Source of the DNA: Acidobacteriaceae bacterium
GTDB lineage: Bacteria > Acidobacteriota > Terriglobia > Terriglobales > Acidobacteriaceae
Assembly: GCA_025357215.1 (NCBI GenBank)
Contig: JANXPR010000126.1
Location: forward strand, 1-42,568
Length of the DNA stretch: 42,568 bases
Direction: 5' to 3'
Of this stretch, positions 1 to 7,991 are shown piece after piece. The translations under genes were made by a program, and so were the position numbers. Position 1 is the stretch's first letter. Every line of letters starts with the position of its first letter. The notes under the pieces were generated by a model. The model was not told the DNA's origin. It worked only from the letters and a program-made list of their open reading frames with translations, and ran no database searches.

Positions 1-141
1 ACAGTGGCGATCGGCTACGATCTAGGTTACGTCACGGTCAACGAGTGCATCCAGGATTGGACCGGCATCGTGGACGCCGTGACCATCAACGAAATGATCC
101 TCGGGGTCGGGCTGACCGGCGAGCGGGCACATATCTTCGTG
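1..141. repeat. Terminal direct repeat, left copy
   Basis: Bases 1-141 are identical to bases 42428-42568. Reading across the joint keeps the endolysin frame open, so the overlap closes a circle of about 42,427 bp. A 141-base overlap is what an assembler using k=141 leaves on a circular graph path, so it need not be a physical terminal repeat of the virion DNA. Confidence 0.97.
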
Positions 142-942
142 CAAAACAACCATGACGCTGTGACCATCACGTGGGGGCAGGCGGTGCAGGAATTCACCGA
201 GCGCGAGATCCCAAAATGGGAGCACCGGATGGCGGCGGCATTACCTAATTGGGATTTGCTCAATTCGACGTGCCGGGGCGCGCTGCTGTCGCTGGGCTAC
301 AATCGCGGCACAGGAGGCTTTAACTCCAGCCTCCCCAGGTACTCCGAAATGAGCAACATTAGGATTGCGATGCTCAATCAACGATTCGAGTTGATCCCCG
401 GCGAGATCAAGTCTATGGTCCGAATCTGGCCCAATGTTCCCAGCCTACAGCGGCGCAGAATCTTAGAAGCGCAGCTGTTCGCAGAGGGCCTATCGCTACC
501 GGCAGAAAAACCTATACCGATTTTTCCTCCAGCACCGCCACCACCCCCAACGCCGGCCAAAGCCGGCCCAACAGGAGCTCTGCCCATGGGCGACACCATC
601 ACCGAAATCGAGACCGTGGTTTCCGAAGTCTCAAAGTTCCTCCCGACGATCGCCGGCATCGTGGGCGCGTTCGTGCCGGGCGCCGGCGGGCTGCTCACGA
701 TGGCGAGCCCGTTCCTCGCCATCACGAATGAAATCCTATCCGCGATCGAGACCCTGAAATCTGGCGGCATGAGCCATCAATCCGCGGCCGCTGTGGTCGG
801 GGCCGTCGTCACCCATATCGGGCAGACCATCGCGGCCGCGATGCCGGTCGCTCCCGCCGCCTCGGCCTTAGCGCCGCTGGCCCCAGCGCCCGGGTCGGCC
901 CAGGCTCCCACCTCGATCCCGGCCCCGCACGAGACGCACTAA
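1..942 (+). CDS. Endolysin, C-terminal part (gene continues from 42317)
   Basis: This is the 3' part of a 350-residue gene whose start lies at 42317 at the other end of the circle. The joined N-terminus has the pattern of a GH24-type (T4 lysozyme-like) muramidase: a Glu in IAQEDGS (E14), then GPTVAIGYDLG with the Thr preceding an IGY motif, as in the family E-D-T active site. After about residue 190 a Pro/Ala linker leads into two hydrophobic stretches with small residues, which are not part of a lysozyme fold. The next gene downstream is a membrane/coiled-coil protein, so this is a lysis cassette. Peptidoglycan cleavage is inferred from family resemblance only. Confidence 0.8.
   Translation, partial: TVAIGYDLGYVTVNECIQDWTGIVDAVTINEMILGVGLTGERAHIFVQNNHDAVTITWGQAVQEFTEREIPKWEHRMAAALPNWDLLNSTCRGALLSLGYNRGTGGFNSSLPRYSEMSNIRIAMLNQRFELIPGEIKSMVRIWPNVPSLQRRRILEAQLFAEGLSLPAEKPIPIFPPAPPPPPTPAKAGPTGALPMGDTITEIETVVSEVSKFLPTIAGIVGAFVPGAGGLLTMASPFLAITNEILSAIETLKSGGMSHQSAAAVVGAVVTHIGQTIAAAMPVAPAASALAPLAPAPGSAQAPTSIPAPHETH
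586..942 (+). CDS. Internally started holin-like product within the endolysin gene
   Basis: An in-frame ATG at 586 is preceded by AGGAG at 573-577 with an 8-base gap, as good a ribosome site as most real genes here have. It would give a 118-residue protein starting MGDTITEIE. Two hydrophobic, Gly/Ala-rich segments (around residues 18-47 and 64-83 of the short form) could span the membrane, followed by an Ala/Pro tail. The size and character suit a holin or another lysis membrane protein. It may instead simply be the C-terminal domain of the endolysin; both products could be made. Confidence 0.45.
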   Translation: MGDTITEIETVVSEVSKFLPTIAGIVGAFVPGAGGLLTMASPFLAITNEILSAIETLKSGGMSHQSAAAVVGAVVTHIGQTIAAAMPVAPAASALAPLAPAPGSAQAPTSIPAPHETH

Positions 943-964
943 GCCACGTTCACTAGGCGGCAAG

Positions 965-1001
965 AACCCCCGCCCGGGTCATTGACCTGGGTGGGGGTTT
1001 T
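965..1001 (+). terminator. Rho-independent terminator after the endolysin
   Basis: The arms 965-980 (AACCCCCGCCCGGGTC) and 985-1000 pair along 16 positions with two G-U wobbles around the loop ATTG, and the second arm ends in a TTTT run. It lies between the endolysin stop and the next gene. Confidence 0.8.
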
Positions 1002-1037
1002 GCTTTATCTGGGACAAGGCGATTCCAGGGGAAGAAA

Positions 1038-1370
1038 ATGCTGCCGTCATGGATTGATCCGCACATTTCCCTGGACGGTATTGCTGCCATCATCACGATC
1101 CTGCTCGCCGGAGCGGCGGCGTTACGTCAAATGCTAACGCGATTCACCGGCATCGAAAATCAATCCAGGGCCAACGCCCACACCTTGGTGGAGCACGGCC
1201 AGAAGATCGACCGGATCGGTGATGTGATGATCCGCATGGAAAAGTCGGACGGCCGGGTCAATATGCTCGAGCAGGTACAGATCATCCAAGGCAAGCGCCT
1301 CGATGAAATGTTTGGCCTGATCATGAAGAAGATCGCCGGGATTAGCGATCTAGGAAGCGTTGGAAAATGA
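1038..1370 (+). CDS. Small membrane protein with coiled coil, lysis-region
   Basis: The 110-residue protein has one predicted membrane segment near residues 14-34 (IAAIITILLAGAAALRQML) followed by a charged heptad-like region with many Met, Glu, Lys and Gln residues. The ATG is preceded by a GGGGAAGAAA ribosome site. A single N-terminal membrane anchor plus an alpha-helical body next to an endolysin fits a holin, an inner-membrane spanin or an accessory lysis protein, but no specific family is recognised. It ends in an ATGA overlap with the next gene, so the two are translationally coupled. Confidence 0.75.
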   Translation: MLPSWIDPHISLDGIAAIITILLAGAAALRQMLTRFTGIENQSRANAHTLVEHGQKIDRIGDVMIRMEKSDGRVNMLEQVQIIQGKRLDEMFGLIMKKIAGISDLGSVGK

Positions 1371-1678
1371 GCAAAGGCCCGATCCGTGTCAAGCTGTTGG
1401 ACGACCCGGCAGATGCCTCCTCGCCGGATTTTTCAGACAATGTTTCCAACACGATCGCGCTTCCGCCCCCCGACGTCATCGCGGCCGGCGTGAAGAAATT
1501 TCGGGAATACGCCAACCTGCATTGGCCTGCCGGCCGGGTGACCGGCACCGGCGAGCTCCAGCTTCGCAGCTTCGATCACCGCAACGATCAGATGCTCCAG
1601 ATCGCGCTCGCCATGACGTTCGTCGCCATGCGGCAGGCATCTCGAGGTCACTGGATCCAGCAACCCGAGAGCGGCTGA
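1367..1678 (+). CDS. Hypothetical protein upstream of terminase
   Basis: The 103-residue protein starts MSKGPIRVKLLDD at an ATG that overlaps the previous stop (ATGA). The central part (LPPPDVIAAGVKKFREYANL) looks like a well-formed soluble fold. Lying directly before the large terminase it could be the small terminase subunit, but I see no helix-turn-helix and do not assign it. Confidence 0.7.
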   Translation: MSKGPIRVKLLDDPADASSPDFSDNVSNTIALPPPDVIAAGVKKFREYANLHWPAGRVTGTGELQLRSFDHRNDQMLQIALAMTFVAMRQASRGHWIQQPESG

Positions 1679-1739
1679 CCTGGACGCCGCGGCTTCCCAG
1701 GCCGAACCCCGTATCCCCAGAGTCCTTCCTCCCGCCGGT

Positions 1740-3545
1740 GTGGACCCGTTCCCGCGAGCGCGGTTCGAGCAATTTCTGGCGCGCGTCAAGATCCAGACCA
1801 AAGACTTTGGGTTGGTGCCGATGGATATGCTTGGCACCCAGCGCTACGTGCTCGATGAAATGGAGCAGGCGTACAACCAAGGAATCACGACGTTCTACAT
1901 TCTCAAGGCCCGCCAGCTTGGCATCACAGTGTTTTTCGTGCTGCTCGATATTTTTTGGGCAATGGAGCACTCGGGCCTGCTCGGATCGTTCGTCACTCAC
2001 ACGGACTCCAGCAAGAGCCTATTCCGAAACACCATCAAGGTTATGTTTGCGAACCTGCCAAAGACCCACAAGATGAAATGGCAGACCGAGAATCGCGACA
2101 TGCTGATTCTCGAGAACGGTTCGTTGTTCCAGTATTTGGTGGCCGGCATCAAAGAGAAATCGAAAGGTGGTCTCGGCCGATCGAGCGCCAACAACTACAT
2201 TCACGGAACCGAGGTGGCGTTCTGGGGCTCGCCCGACGATTTAAACGAGCTCTCCGCCACCATGAGCACGCACTACCGGCACCGCCTCAAGATCGAGGAG
2301 ACCACCGCCAACGGGTTCAATTTCTGGGAGGAGCGCTATCGCCTCGCCAAAAAAGACCCGACAATCTGCACAATTTTTGTCGGCTGGTGGCGCCACGATC
2401 ACTATTCGTTTTTCGATGATCACCCCTGGTTCAAGGTTTTTATGCCGCAGGGGCACGACACCCCGCTTCATATTCTCGAGCGCAAGCGCGCCCGATTGGT
2501 GCTGCAGGAATACGGCATCGAGATCAACCGCAACCAGATTGCTTGGTATCGGTGGCACCTCGAGAGCGAGGTTCAAGGCGATCAGAGCAAGATGGACGAA
2601 ATGTTCCCTTGGCTCGAGGACGACGCTTTCGTCGCCACCGGCAGCGTGTTTTTCACCAACGATTCGTTGACGCTGGCGGCCCGCCGCGCCCGGCAGCAAA
2701 AGTTCCTTCCATACAAATACATCATGACGGAGCGTTGGCAGGATACCGCCGTGGTCAACACCAAGGATCGCCGCGCCGAATTGCGGGTCTGGGAGGAAGC
2801 CGATCCGGCCGGGCACTACGTCATCGGTTGCGATCCCGCCTATGGGTCGAGCGAGGCCGCGGATCGGGCCGTGATCCATGTGGCGCGGTGCTTTTCCGAC
2901 AAGATGGTGCAGGTGGCGGAGTTTGTGTCTCCGATCATCAGCACCTATCAGTGCGCCTGGGCGCTCTGTCACTTGGCGGGCTACTACCGAAACGTCATGG
3001 TGAATCTCGAGATGAACGGCCCGGGCGAAGCCGTGTTCAACGAAATGAACGCGCTGCGGACCCAGACCAACGAAATGGTCTCGCAAAATCACCAAGGCAA
3101 AGAGCAGAACGATCTGCGCTTGGTGCTGAACCTGATGCGGCACTTTCTCTACAAGCGCGCCGATACCATGAGCGGATCGCTGGCGTACCAGTGGCGAACG
3201 TCTGGATCAAACAAACCGCCGATGCTTAATTCGTTCAAAGACAGTTTCGAGCTACGAAGGTTCGTCCTCAATTCGATGCCGCTAATCGAGGAAATGAAAA
3301 CCATCGTGGTGGATGGAGGCCACATCGCGGCGGAAGGCAACAACAAAGACGATCGGGTCATGGGGGCGGCGCTGGCGCATGAGGCATGGCGCAAGTGGGT
3401 ACAGCCACGGCTGCGGAACATGGGGCTCACTTTCGAGCGAGCCTACATGCAATCGATCGGCGCCGGCCCCGACCAAGCGCAGCGCATGGCGATCGACTAC
3501 CTACGCACCCAGAAGATCACCCTTAACGAGCGCGAGGATTTGTGA
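1740..3545 (+). CDS. Terminase large subunit
   Basis: DNA-packaging motor, about 601 residues. With the GTG at 1740 as residue 1, the ATPase shows the phage-type Walker A variant LKARQLGIT (about 55-63) and the HGTEVAFW segment (about 155-162) that holds the Walker B/coupling residues. The nuclease domain shows the RNase H-like signature GCDPAYGSSEAADRAV near residue 363 and the C-terminal acidic pair NNKDDRVMGAAL near 537. The GTG has no ribosome site, and the frame stays open and protein-like upstream (PRIPRVLPPAGVDPF) back to about 1617 without ATG, GTG or TTG. The true start may be CTG 1680, directly after the previous stop and behind GAGAG, or ATC 1713. The 3' end overlaps the next gene as TGATG. 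Confidence 0.96.
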   Translation: MDPFPRARFEQFLARVKIQTKDFGLVPMDMLGTQRYVLDEMEQAYNQGITTFYILKARQLGITVFFVLLDIFWAMEHSGLLGSFVTHTDSSKSLFRNTIKVMFANLPKTHKMKWQTENRDMLILENGSLFQYLVAGIKEKSKGGLGRSSANNYIHGTEVAFWGSPDDLNELSATMSTHYRHRLKIEETTANGFNFWEERYRLAKKDPTICTIFVGWWRHDHYSFFDDHPWFKVFMPQGHDTPLHILERKRARLVLQEYGIEINRNQIAWYRWHLESEVQGDQSKMDEMFPWLEDDAFVATGSVFFTNDSLTLAARRARQQKFLPYKYIMTERWQDTAVVNTKDRRAELRVWEEADPAGHYVIGCDPAYGSSEAADRAVIHVARCFSDKMVQVAEFVSPIISTYQCAWALCHLAGYYRNVMVNLEMNGPGEAVFNEMNALRTQTNEMVSQNHQGKEQNDLRLVLNLMRHFLYKRADTMSGSLAYQWRTSGSNKPPMLNSFKDSFELRRFVLNSMPLIEEMKTIVVDGGHIAAEGNNKDDRVMGAALAHEAWRKWVQPRLRNMGLTFERAYMQSIGAGPDQAQRMAIDYLRTQKITLNEREDL

Positions 3546-3856
3546 TGGCGGAAAGAGAGAAAAAATATCTAGGCGATATCGGCTGGGCGATCGACGCCAT
3601 GCGGATGGGCCGCAAGGTGCGCCGCCTCGGGTGGAACGGTAAAGGCATGTGGCTGGCGCTATCGCCCGGCAACGACGGGCTGCCGGCCAAGAATTTCTGG
3701 TCCGACGCCGCGGCTGAGTTCGCCAAGGGCCAGCCGGGCGGAAGGGCGAAAGTCCTTCCGTGCATCATCATGAAAACCGCGACCGGGGAAATCCTGATGG
3801 GGTGGTTGGCATCCCAGACCGATCTCCTCGCCGCCGATTGGGAGGAAGCGATATGA
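3545..3856 (+). CDS. tad2-like: DUF2829 protein, candidate Thoeris anti-defence Tad2
   Basis: The 103-residue protein carries the hallmarks of DUF2829: GKVRRLGWNGKGM-like text near residues 24-35 (here RKVRRLGWNGKGMWLAL), then MKTATGEILMGWLASQTDLL followed by ADW at the C-terminus. Members named Tad2 are established to block Thoeris immunity by binding and sequestering the cyclic ADP-ribose signal made by ThsB. Domain order and length match the family. The gene is coupled to the terminase by a TGATG overlap and to the next gene by ATGA, so it would be expressed with packaging genes, which is late for an anti-defence protein. Not every DUF2829 protein has been shown to act on Thoeris. Confidence 0.85.
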   Translation: MAEREKKYLGDIGWAIDAMRMGRKVRRLGWNGKGMWLALSPGNDGLPAKNFWSDAAAEFAKGQPGGRAKVLPCIIMKTATGEILMGWLASQTDLLAADWEEAI

Positions 3857-4179
3857 GCGAGAGAAGCGAGCAGGAGATCGAGAAAGAGATTCAAGCAAAG
3901 GGCCTGAACGCCCCGCGCCTGACGCAGGAGATCATCGACTCCATGATCGAGGCGGCGGCATACCACGTTTTTGAAGGCACTACGCTTACAGTGTGCTGCC
4001 TGACACTCCAAAACGGCTTCAACGTGATCGGCCATTCAGCGGCCGCGAGCCCGGAGAATTTCGATCGGAAGATCGGAGAAAGCATCGCGTTCATGAAGGC
4101 ACGTGAGAAAATCTGGGAGCTCGAGGGCTATCTGCTCAAGCAGAGCTTGTGGGTCAGAATGAAGAAGGGGCGATTATGA
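3853..4179 (+). CDS. Gp49/gp66-family phage protein
   Basis: The 108-residue protein matches the small phage family often named Gp49-like (Pfam Phage_gp49_66) by its APRLTQEIIDSMI start, the central LTLQNGFNVIGHSAAASPEN block and the C-terminal KAREKIWELEGYLLK. The function of the family is unknown. Start ATG 3853 overlaps the previous stop (ATGA). The C-terminal end is basic (VRMKKGRL). Confidence 0.85.
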   Translation: MSERSEQEIEKEIQAKGLNAPRLTQEIIDSMIEAAAYHVFEGTTLTVCCLTLQNGFNVIGHSAAASPENFDRKIGESIAFMKAREKIWELEGYLLKQSLWVRMKKGRL

Positions 4180-4493
4180 GCGAGGAGGCAGCATCAGCCG
4201 GCGTCCCGATCGTCGCCCGCAAGCGTGAGCTCGATCCGGTCGAGGAGATTGCGGATTACATTTCGCGAAGATGGTTCCAGCAACTAGCGCCGATCCGCAC
4301 CTGTTGCTGGCGCTGCCGCACCGATAGCCCGGTGGTGCATGTCCCGATGGGCACGCTGGCCTTTGGACAAAGAGTCGGTCGCCTCGAGCGGGACATAACT
4401 CCAGACGTGCAACAGGCGTTCGACAAGATCGGCTGGAAATTCCAGCACAAGCGGTCCTACTGCCCGCAATGCAAGGGACTTGGGAGCACGTGA
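4176..4493 (+). CDS. Small zinc-ribbon-like protein
   Basis: The 105-residue protein starts at ATG 4176 in an ATGA overlap. Two Cys pairs, CCWRC in the middle and CPQC near the end (YCPQCKG), could bind one zinc ion across an intervening segment of about 45 residues. The N-terminal half contains a charged helix (LDPVEEIADYISRRWFQQL). Function unknown. Confidence 0.75.
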   Translation: MSEEAASAGVPIVARKRELDPVEEIADYISRRWFQQLAPIRTCCWRCRTDSPVVHVPMGTLAFGQRVGRLERDITPDVQQAFDKIGWKFQHKRSYCPQCKGLGST

Positions 4494-4834
4494 CACAAGA
4501 ACAGATCATCAGGTGGTTTCGGCGCTTCCAGCACGACCCTATGTTCCGCGACGAAAACGGTTCGCGGACCATCCCGATAGTATGCCTCTGCAACTTTGCC
4601 GACGTCGCGCCGCAGCACGTCTACATGCTGATGCGCGGCGAAATATCTCTCACCGAGAACTACAACAACAGACTTTCCTACGCGATCGGCTGCGTCGAAA
4701 ACGGTCTCCGCTTCACCCGGCGCCGGAAAGTGTACGAGGTCACGTGCGCGCCTGGATTCAAGCCGCAGAGCTTTGAGCAGATGCCCCGCTACGAGCCTCC
4801 AAAACCGCGACCGGGCAGGAGGGCGGAGGCGTGA
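4490..4834 (+). CDS. Putative helix-turn-helix protein in the packaging cluster
   Basis: The best start is GTG 4490, which overlaps the previous stop (GTGA) and has GGGAG upstream. This gives 114 residues (MTQEQIIRWFRRFQ). Residues about 28-65 read like an XRE/Cro-type helix-turn-helix: LCNFADVAPQHVYMLMRGE followed by a helix NRLSYAI. A DNA-binding protein here could be a small-terminase analogue or a late regulator; neither is shown. The C-terminus is Pro/Arg-rich. Confidence 0.7.
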   Translation: MTQEQIIRWFRRFQHDPMFRDENGSRTIPIVCLCNFADVAPQHVYMLMRGEISLTENYNNRLSYAIGCVENGLRFTRRRKVYEVTCAPGFKPQSFEQMPRYEPPKPRPGRRAEA

Positions 4835-5322
4835 TTGTCAGGAGTTGGTGTTGCTTAAATAAGCACTGTCTTAACGTGTTCGACATGGCGGATGCGGATC
4901 ACCCCCCATGCCCGACGTGCGGCGGCCTGCGCGTCAAGTGGGTGCCGCGGCCGATCGCCATCCGGTCGGAAGCCACCAAGCGGGCGGATCGCACCGTGAC
5001 GCAGCTGCAGGAGACCTACGGGGACAAGAATTTCCGGAGTCCAGTGCGCCATGAGCGCATGGCCCCAAAGGTCAATCCGACCGTCACCCCGGGCAAGAGC
5101 ATGACGTTTTCGCCGGCCGGGATGCCGGGGTGGAAAACTGAGGTGCCACTTGACGCCAACGGGGCTCCTGCTTCCATCTGTGCGCCTACCGGGGTGTCGG
5201 CGCCGCTCACCATTAAGGGCCTGGAGCAGAAAGTTCCGGTCGATAAGCGCAGCCCGACCAGCCACGGCTCGAGACCAAAGTACGAAGGCAGCTGGCGGCC
5301 GCCGGGGGGAGTTCCGAAATGA
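4831..5322 (+). CDS. FmdB-like zinc-ribbon protein upstream of portal
   Basis: Starts at GTG 4831 in a GTGA overlap; 163 residues. The first 45 residues form a zinc ribbon, with CCLNKHC and CPTCGG supplying the Cys pairs, like FmdB-type ribbons often found just before portal genes. The rest is low-complexity and Pro/Lys-rich and probably flexible. It is coupled to the portal gene by ATGA. Function unknown. Confidence 0.75.
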   Translation: MIVRSWCCLNKHCLNVFDMADADHPPCPTCGGLRVKWVPRPIAIRSEATKRADRTVTQLQETYGDKNFRSPVRHERMAPKVNPTVTPGKSMTFSPAGMPGWKTEVPLDANGAPASICAPTGVSAPLTIKGLEQKVPVDKRSPTSHGSRPKYEGSWRPPGGVPK

Positions 5323-7046
5323 TCATTCCGTTGGGAAAACAAAAAGGCGGCCGCGCGCGCGATGACCGGATCGATGAGATCCTGGGAATTTGCCTGTCTT
5401 CAAAACGCGACCGAGATGCGCTCTACCAGAACCGCAAGCGCTATTTCCTGTTCGGTGGAGGAGACCTAACCTCCGACGTAAAATACAATCGCCTGCAGGC
5501 CCACACTGATCTGGTTTCTTCGTTCCTCTATGCGCCGGATCATTGCCGCTACAACATCGCGGCTCCGCGCAACGCAACGGATGAAATCGTGGCGCAATGC
5601 ACCGGACTCGAGGATGAGTGGAACGAAGTGTTCCGCGACTCCGGCTTGGCCTATCAGTACGCGGAGGGCGTGCTGTGGTCGCTAGTTTTCGATTCAATGT
5701 TTATCAAGCTGGGCTGGAACAACGCCCGCTCCGATCTATTCGGTAAGCTGTTTTCGCCAAGCAACTTTGCGGTCTACGACGACTCCGAGCCTGATCTCGA
5801 CTCGCAGGAGGCGTTCGTTCACTCATATTCGCTGAATTGGGACAACGCGGTCCAACGGCTGCTTCGCGCCGGCAAAAAACCGTTCATCAAAAAGATGACG
5901 CCGCGCCCCGGCAACATCATGGACGACATGCCGGCGGTGCTCGCCAACTTGATCATTAATTCGACCGGCGGGCCGAACCTGATGGGTAACATGACGGGCC
6001 GAGCCAATATGGATTTCGAGCCGCACGCCACTTACCAAGCAAACTCCCACAACCCCATGGTCAGGTTTCATGAAGTCTGGGCATGGGACGACGTAAGCGA
6101 GGATTACGCGATCTTCACGTGCTGCGATGGCGTCGATGGAGTGCTGTCGGATAGCCGAGAGACCATCGAAGCGATGGCGAAAGCCGACAAAGGGCCGTCG
6201 CGCGACCGCTACAAGGGCAAGAGCAACATATTTCTCGAGAACGAGCATCCGTTCATTCACATCAAACCATACGGTCTCTATGATTTCTTCTGGGGTGAAG
6301 CTCACGTCGATCGCTTGATCCCGCTGCAGGTGTGGACCAACGAGCGACTCCAGCAAATTTCCGACGTGCTGGAGCGCCAGATCGACCCCGCGAAGGTGTT
6401 TTCTGGCTTCATGGGACTCACCGACGAAAAAGCCGATGCTTTGGGCGGTCCAAACACATGGGTTTACGACATGGTTCCGGGCGCCAAGGTCGAGGAATTG
6501 AAGCCGATCATGCCGGATGATCTTTTTCGCGAATTCAACGAGATCGGAGCCATCTTTTTGGAGGCTTCCGGGCTAACCGAAACCGTAACCGGGCAGGGGA
6601 CTCAAGGCGTGCGCGCGAAGGGGCACGCCAAGCAGCTGGCGATGACAGGATCGGGGCGAATCAGGAAGGTCGCGGTGGGCCTCGAGCAGTCGCTTTCCAA
6701 GCTCGGGGACGTCGGAATCAAGCTAGTGCAAAAAAATTCTGCGGAGCGGTTCAAGACCGACGCCGGCCAGGAAATGGTGGCGGCCCTGATGGCGGTCGAT
6801 AAGCTGAAAATCCGGGTGGCGGGTCACTCGCACTCGCCGCTGTTTGCCGATGAAAGCAAGGAGCAGGCGGCGGCGCTGTTCAAGGCTCAGGCCATCGATC
6901 GCGAAATGCTGGTCAGGATGCTTAACCCGCCGAACGCCGATAATATGATCCACGCGCTGCGCAAGCGGGTTAAGGCGGAGCAGGCGCAGGCTAAGGAAAG
7001 GGCCGCACAAGGCATCAAAGACAAGGCAGGAAGCAAAGCTGCTTGA
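5319..7046 (+). CDS. Portal protein
   Basis: 575 residues. Position directly after the terminase cluster and before the capsid gene, length, and the fold-typical text (DVLERQIDPAKVF, GLTETVTGQGTQGVRAKGHA, and a Lys/Ala-rich C-terminal tail) identify the portal, which forms the dodecameric ring at the packaging vertex. The GQGTQGVRA stretch is typical of the helix that lines the channel in podovirus portals of this type. No catalytic motif is expected. The start ATG overlaps the previous stop (ATGA). Confidence 0.92.
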   Translation: MIIPLGKQKGGRARDDRIDEILGICLSSKRDRDALYQNRKRYFLFGGGDLTSDVKYNRLQAHTDLVSSFLYAPDHCRYNIAAPRNATDEIVAQCTGLEDEWNEVFRDSGLAYQYAEGVLWSLVFDSMFIKLGWNNARSDLFGKLFSPSNFAVYDDSEPDLDSQEAFVHSYSLNWDNAVQRLLRAGKKPFIKKMTPRPGNIMDDMPAVLANLIINSTGGPNLMGNMTGRANMDFEPHATYQANSHNPMVRFHEVWAWDDVSEDYAIFTCCDGVDGVLSDSRETIEAMAKADKGPSRDRYKGKSNIFLENEHPFIHIKPYGLYDFFWGEAHVDRLIPLQVWTNERLQQISDVLERQIDPAKVFSGFMGLTDEKADALGGPNTWVYDMVPGAKVEELKPIMPDDLFREFNEIGAIFLEASGLTETVTGQGTQGVRAKGHAKQLAMTGSGRIRKVAVGLEQSLSKLGDVGIKLVQKNSAERFKTDAGQEMVAALMAVDKLKIRVAGHSHSPLFADESKEQAAALFKAQAIDREMLVRMLNPPNADNMIHALRKRVKAEQAQAKERAAQGIKDKAGSKAA

Positions 7047-7137
7047 GGTGGCACTAGCGCAGCACATCGAAGGTGCTATTCTCTGAATTGCAAAAGCAAA
7101 CCACCCGAGTTAACGGGCAACCAAGAGGAGCAGCACC

Positions 7138-7173
7138 ATGGCACGACGTCATCGTCGGAGTCGCCGCAAGTAA
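7138..7173 (+). CDS. Possible 11-residue arginine-rich peptide
   Basis: An ATG behind AGAGGAG encodes MARRHRRSRRK and then stops. Seven of eleven residues are Arg or Lys and one more is His. A terminator follows 40 bases downstream. It lies alone in the 283-base gap between portal and the next gene. It could be a DNA- or RNA-binding micro-protein, an attenuator leader, or chance; the strong ribosome site argues for translation. Confidence 0.4.
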   Translation: MARRHRRSRRK

Positions 7174-7214
7174 GCGGCCCATACACATCGGTTTTCTCCA
7201 AGGTTAAGCACTTG

Positions 7215-7241
7215 CCCCGGCCTACGCCGGGGTCTTTTTTT
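7215..7241 (+). terminator. Rho-independent terminator after the portal region
   Basis: The stem CCCCGGC (7215-7221) / GCCGGGG (7226-7232), loop CTAC, is followed by TCTTTTTTT. It separates the packaging transcript from the head genes, so a promoter should lie between here and 7330; the AT-rich stretch around 7280-7300 is the likely place. Confidence 0.85.
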
Positions 7242-7329
7242 GAGTGATTGATGAGTTCGTTGTCTGACCTATCACTAGACGACAAAAAATAATTGGGAAT
7301 ATCTGGCGGTGTAATTGAGGGATTCCTTG

Positions 7330-7767
7330 ATGCCACCGCCGTTTGGAATGAAGCCACCGATGACCGCCGGAGGTCAATTGCCGGGGCGTCCTACGCTTCC
7401 AGGCAACCCAGCCGGCGGACCAACGGGGCCAGGATCTTCACCGGCGCTTTCTCCAGGCGACGGAGCCGGAGCCGAAGCTGCCGCCGATGCTACCGTAAAG
7501 AGCGCGCTTCCTGTGCTGCATAAGGCGCTGCTTTCGTACCCGGTCGGATCAAAGAAATATTCTGGTTTGTTGAACGCGCTTCGCGCCTTGACGGCGAATT
7601 TCGGCAAGGAAGAAACCGCCGCCCTGACGCCGGCAGCGGGACAGCAGATTCAGCAAGCCGCCCGACTCGGCGGCGGCATGGCTGGTGGGGCTCCACCTCC
7701 GGGTCTCGCTCCGAGACCCGGAGCCGGCGGCCCAGAAATCCAGGGAATGGAAATTCCCGGCGATTGA
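7330..7767 (+). CDS. Gly/Pro-rich hypothetical protein
   Basis: 145 residues from ATG 7330, with GAGGG nine bases upstream. The ends are Pro/Gly-rich and probably disordered; the middle (SALPVLHKALLSYPVGSKKY to TANFGKEE) is a helical segment. A small protein of this composition between portal and capsid is common in podoviruses of this type. Function unknown, possibly a head-assembly factor. Confidence 0.7.
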   Translation: MPPPFGMKPPMTAGGQLPGRPTLPGNPAGGPTGPGSSPALSPGDGAGAEAAADATVKSALPVLHKALLSYPVGSKKYSGLLNALRALTANFGKEETAALTPAAGQQIQQAARLGGGMAGGAPPPGLAPRPGAGGPEIQGMEIPGD

Positions 7768-7799
7768 TTGTTTGGAATTGGTCGGAAGGAGTGTCGATC

Positions 7800-7991
7800 A
7801 TGAGCGAGTATTTGAAGCCCAAGGTCTCCAGCGGAGACATGAGCGAGCGCAAGCGCAAGAACGGCATGTTTCAGAACACGGCGCCCTATCCGCAACTCGG
7901 GGGCTTTTCCAGCGCCTCCAAGGTCCCCGAGCCGGATAGGCCGCTGGCGCTCGAAAAAGGCGATCTGGTCCGCAAGGGAAAGCCGATCTGA
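7800..7991 (+). CDS. Small hypothetical protein, 63 residues
   Basis: ATG 7800 is preceded by GGAAGGAG. The product (MSEYLKPKVSSGDMSERKRK and on) is basic and without recognisable motif. It ends in a TGATG overlap with the next gene. Confidence 0.65.
   Translation: MSEYLKPKVSSGDMSERKRKNGMFQNTAPYPQLGGFSSASKVPEPDRPLALEKGDLVRKGKPI

Noticed and set aside
2241-3143. 300-codon open frame antisense to the terminase
   Set aside because: High-GC shadow of the strong terminase gene; no ribosome site or protein-like motif.
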